From Actinomycetales bacterium (GTDB lineage: Bacteria > Actinomycetota > Actinomycetes > Actinomycetales > Actinomycetaceae), in assembly GCA_012513625.1 (NCBI GenBank), contig JAAZBW010000429.1, positions 1-5,273 of the forward strand: a stretch of DNA of 5,273 bases, in the 5' to 3' direction. A program made the position numbers and the translations under genes. Of the stretch, positions 4,916 through 5,273 are shown in pieces; positions within the stretch are counted from its first letter, which is position 1, and the number at the start of each line of letters is the position of its first letter. The notes below the pieces were generated by a model. The model was given only the letters and a program-made list of their open reading frames with translations, did no database searches and was not told the origin of the DNA.

Positions 4916-5273
4916 ATGGACCCCCGCATCGCCGAGGCCTTCGACGCTGTTCCGCGTGAGGCGTTCCTGCCCGCGCACGAACGCGCGAACGCGCACCTCG
5001 ACCGCCCCATCCGGCTCTCCCACGGTCAGACCAACTCCCAGCCGAGCACCGTGAGGAATATGCTCGGGCTGCTCAACCCCCAGCCGGGCGACCGCGTGCT
5101 TGATGTGGGCGCCGGCTCCGGGTGGACCACCGCGCTCCTCGCCCATCTCGTGGGGCCCGGCGGAGGGGTGTGGGGGGTGGAGCGGATCCCGGAGTTGCAG
5201 GAGGGGGCGAGCTCCGCCGTCGTGCACTGGCCGTGGGCCGAGGTGCGCCTCGCGCACGCCGAGGTCCTGGGAC
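4916..5273 (+). CDS. Protein-L-isoaspartate O-methyltransferase family protein, 3' end outside window
   Basis: PCMT-family SAM-dependent methyltransferase. Classical members methylate isoaspartyl residues in aged proteins so that they can revert to aspartate. The 119 visible residues begin MDPRIAEAFDAVPREAFLP (1-19), matching the family's AxVPRExF start. RPIRLSHGQTNSQPSTV (about 30-46) corresponds to the active-site GQGQTISQP block. The SAM-binding loop VLDVGAGSGWTTALLAHLVG (62-81) and the VERIPEL strand (88-94) follow. The protein starts close to the domain, without the roughly 30-residue N-terminal part seen in E. coli Pcm. The frame has a TGA at 4841-4843 and no ATG, GTG or TTG before 4916, so this ATG is the only likely start although no good ribosome site precedes it. 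Variation around the QTxSQP block (SHGQTN instead of GQGQTI) leaves room for a divergent substrate. The remainder lies beyond the right edge. Confidence 0.85.
   Translation, partial: MDPRIAEAFDAVPREAFLPAHERANAHLDRPIRLSHGQTNSQPSTVRNMLGLLNPQPGDRVLDVGAGSGWTTALLAHLVGPGGGVWGVERIPELQEGASSAVVHWPWAEVRLAHAEVLG

Noticed and set aside
4840..4959. Possible small leader peptide starting at ATG 4840 before the methyltransferase gene
   Set aside because: It has a GAGGGTGG-like site upstream, but the product is Arg/Pro/Gly-rich and overlaps the methyltransferase start out of frame; nothing separates it from chance.
4685..5257. In-frame N-terminal extension of the HAD protein
   Set aside because: It would run antisense to the methyltransferase gene and has no domain; ATG 4684 has a proper ribosome site and starts the HAD fold.
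1..5273. CRISPR array, tRNA or rRNA genes, insertion sequence, prophage or toxin-antitoxin pair
   Set aside because: I looked for regular spaced repeats, cloverleaf patterns, terminal inverted repeats with transposase motifs and small paired genes, and found none.

Overview
The window is GC-rich, codes almost continuously on both strands, uses GTG as well as ATG starts, and prefers G or C at third codon positions. An actinomycete-style SOS box is present, and a DUF5701 protein and an actinobacterial-type DinB are encoded. Together these point to a chromosomal segment of a high-GC Actinomycetota, possibly Micrococcales; the genus cannot be fixed from sequence alone. No mobile element, CRISPR array, tRNA or rRNA is visible.

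Layout. (1) Positions 1-866, minus strand: the N-terminal 288 residues of an MFS transporter that runs off the left edge. (2) Positions 917-2170, minus strand: DNA polymerase IV (dinB), 50 bp upstream of the transporter gene and in the same direction. (3) Positions 2171-2259: a short divergent control region with a near-perfect LexA (SOS) box next to a -10 element that fits a leaderless dinB transcript. (4) Positions 2260-2955, plus strand: a DUF5701 protein of unknown function with a strong Shine-Dalgarno. (5) Positions 2956-3070: a spacer with overlapping inverted repeats (possible weak terminator) and the ribosome site of the next gene. (6) Positions 3071-3832, plus strand: a classical NAD(H)-type short-chain dehydrogenase/reductase (SDR). 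(7) Positions 3833-3919: a convergent spacer filled by a long stem-loop that can serve as a two-way terminator. (8) Positions 3920-4684, minus strand: a HAD sugar-phosphatase-like hydrolase with an unusual acidic C-terminal tail. (9) Positions 4685-4915: a divergent spacer with a perfect GC palindrome and a degenerate direct repeat. (10) Positions 4916-5273, plus strand: the start of a protein-L-isoaspartate O-methyltransferase-family gene that runs off the right edge.

How the genes may work together. The best-supported regulatory story is DNA damage: LexA should repress dinB through the 2183-2198 box. The same box lies just upstream of the best -10 candidate for the divergent DUF5701 gene, and the MFS gene may be read through from dinB. 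DUF5701 and the transporter are therefore candidates for SOS co-regulation, but this is inference. The SDR, HAD and PCMT genes look like separate ordinary metabolic or repair units. I see no convincing new multi-gene system; the most interesting lead is the shared SOS operator between dinB and a gene of unknown function.
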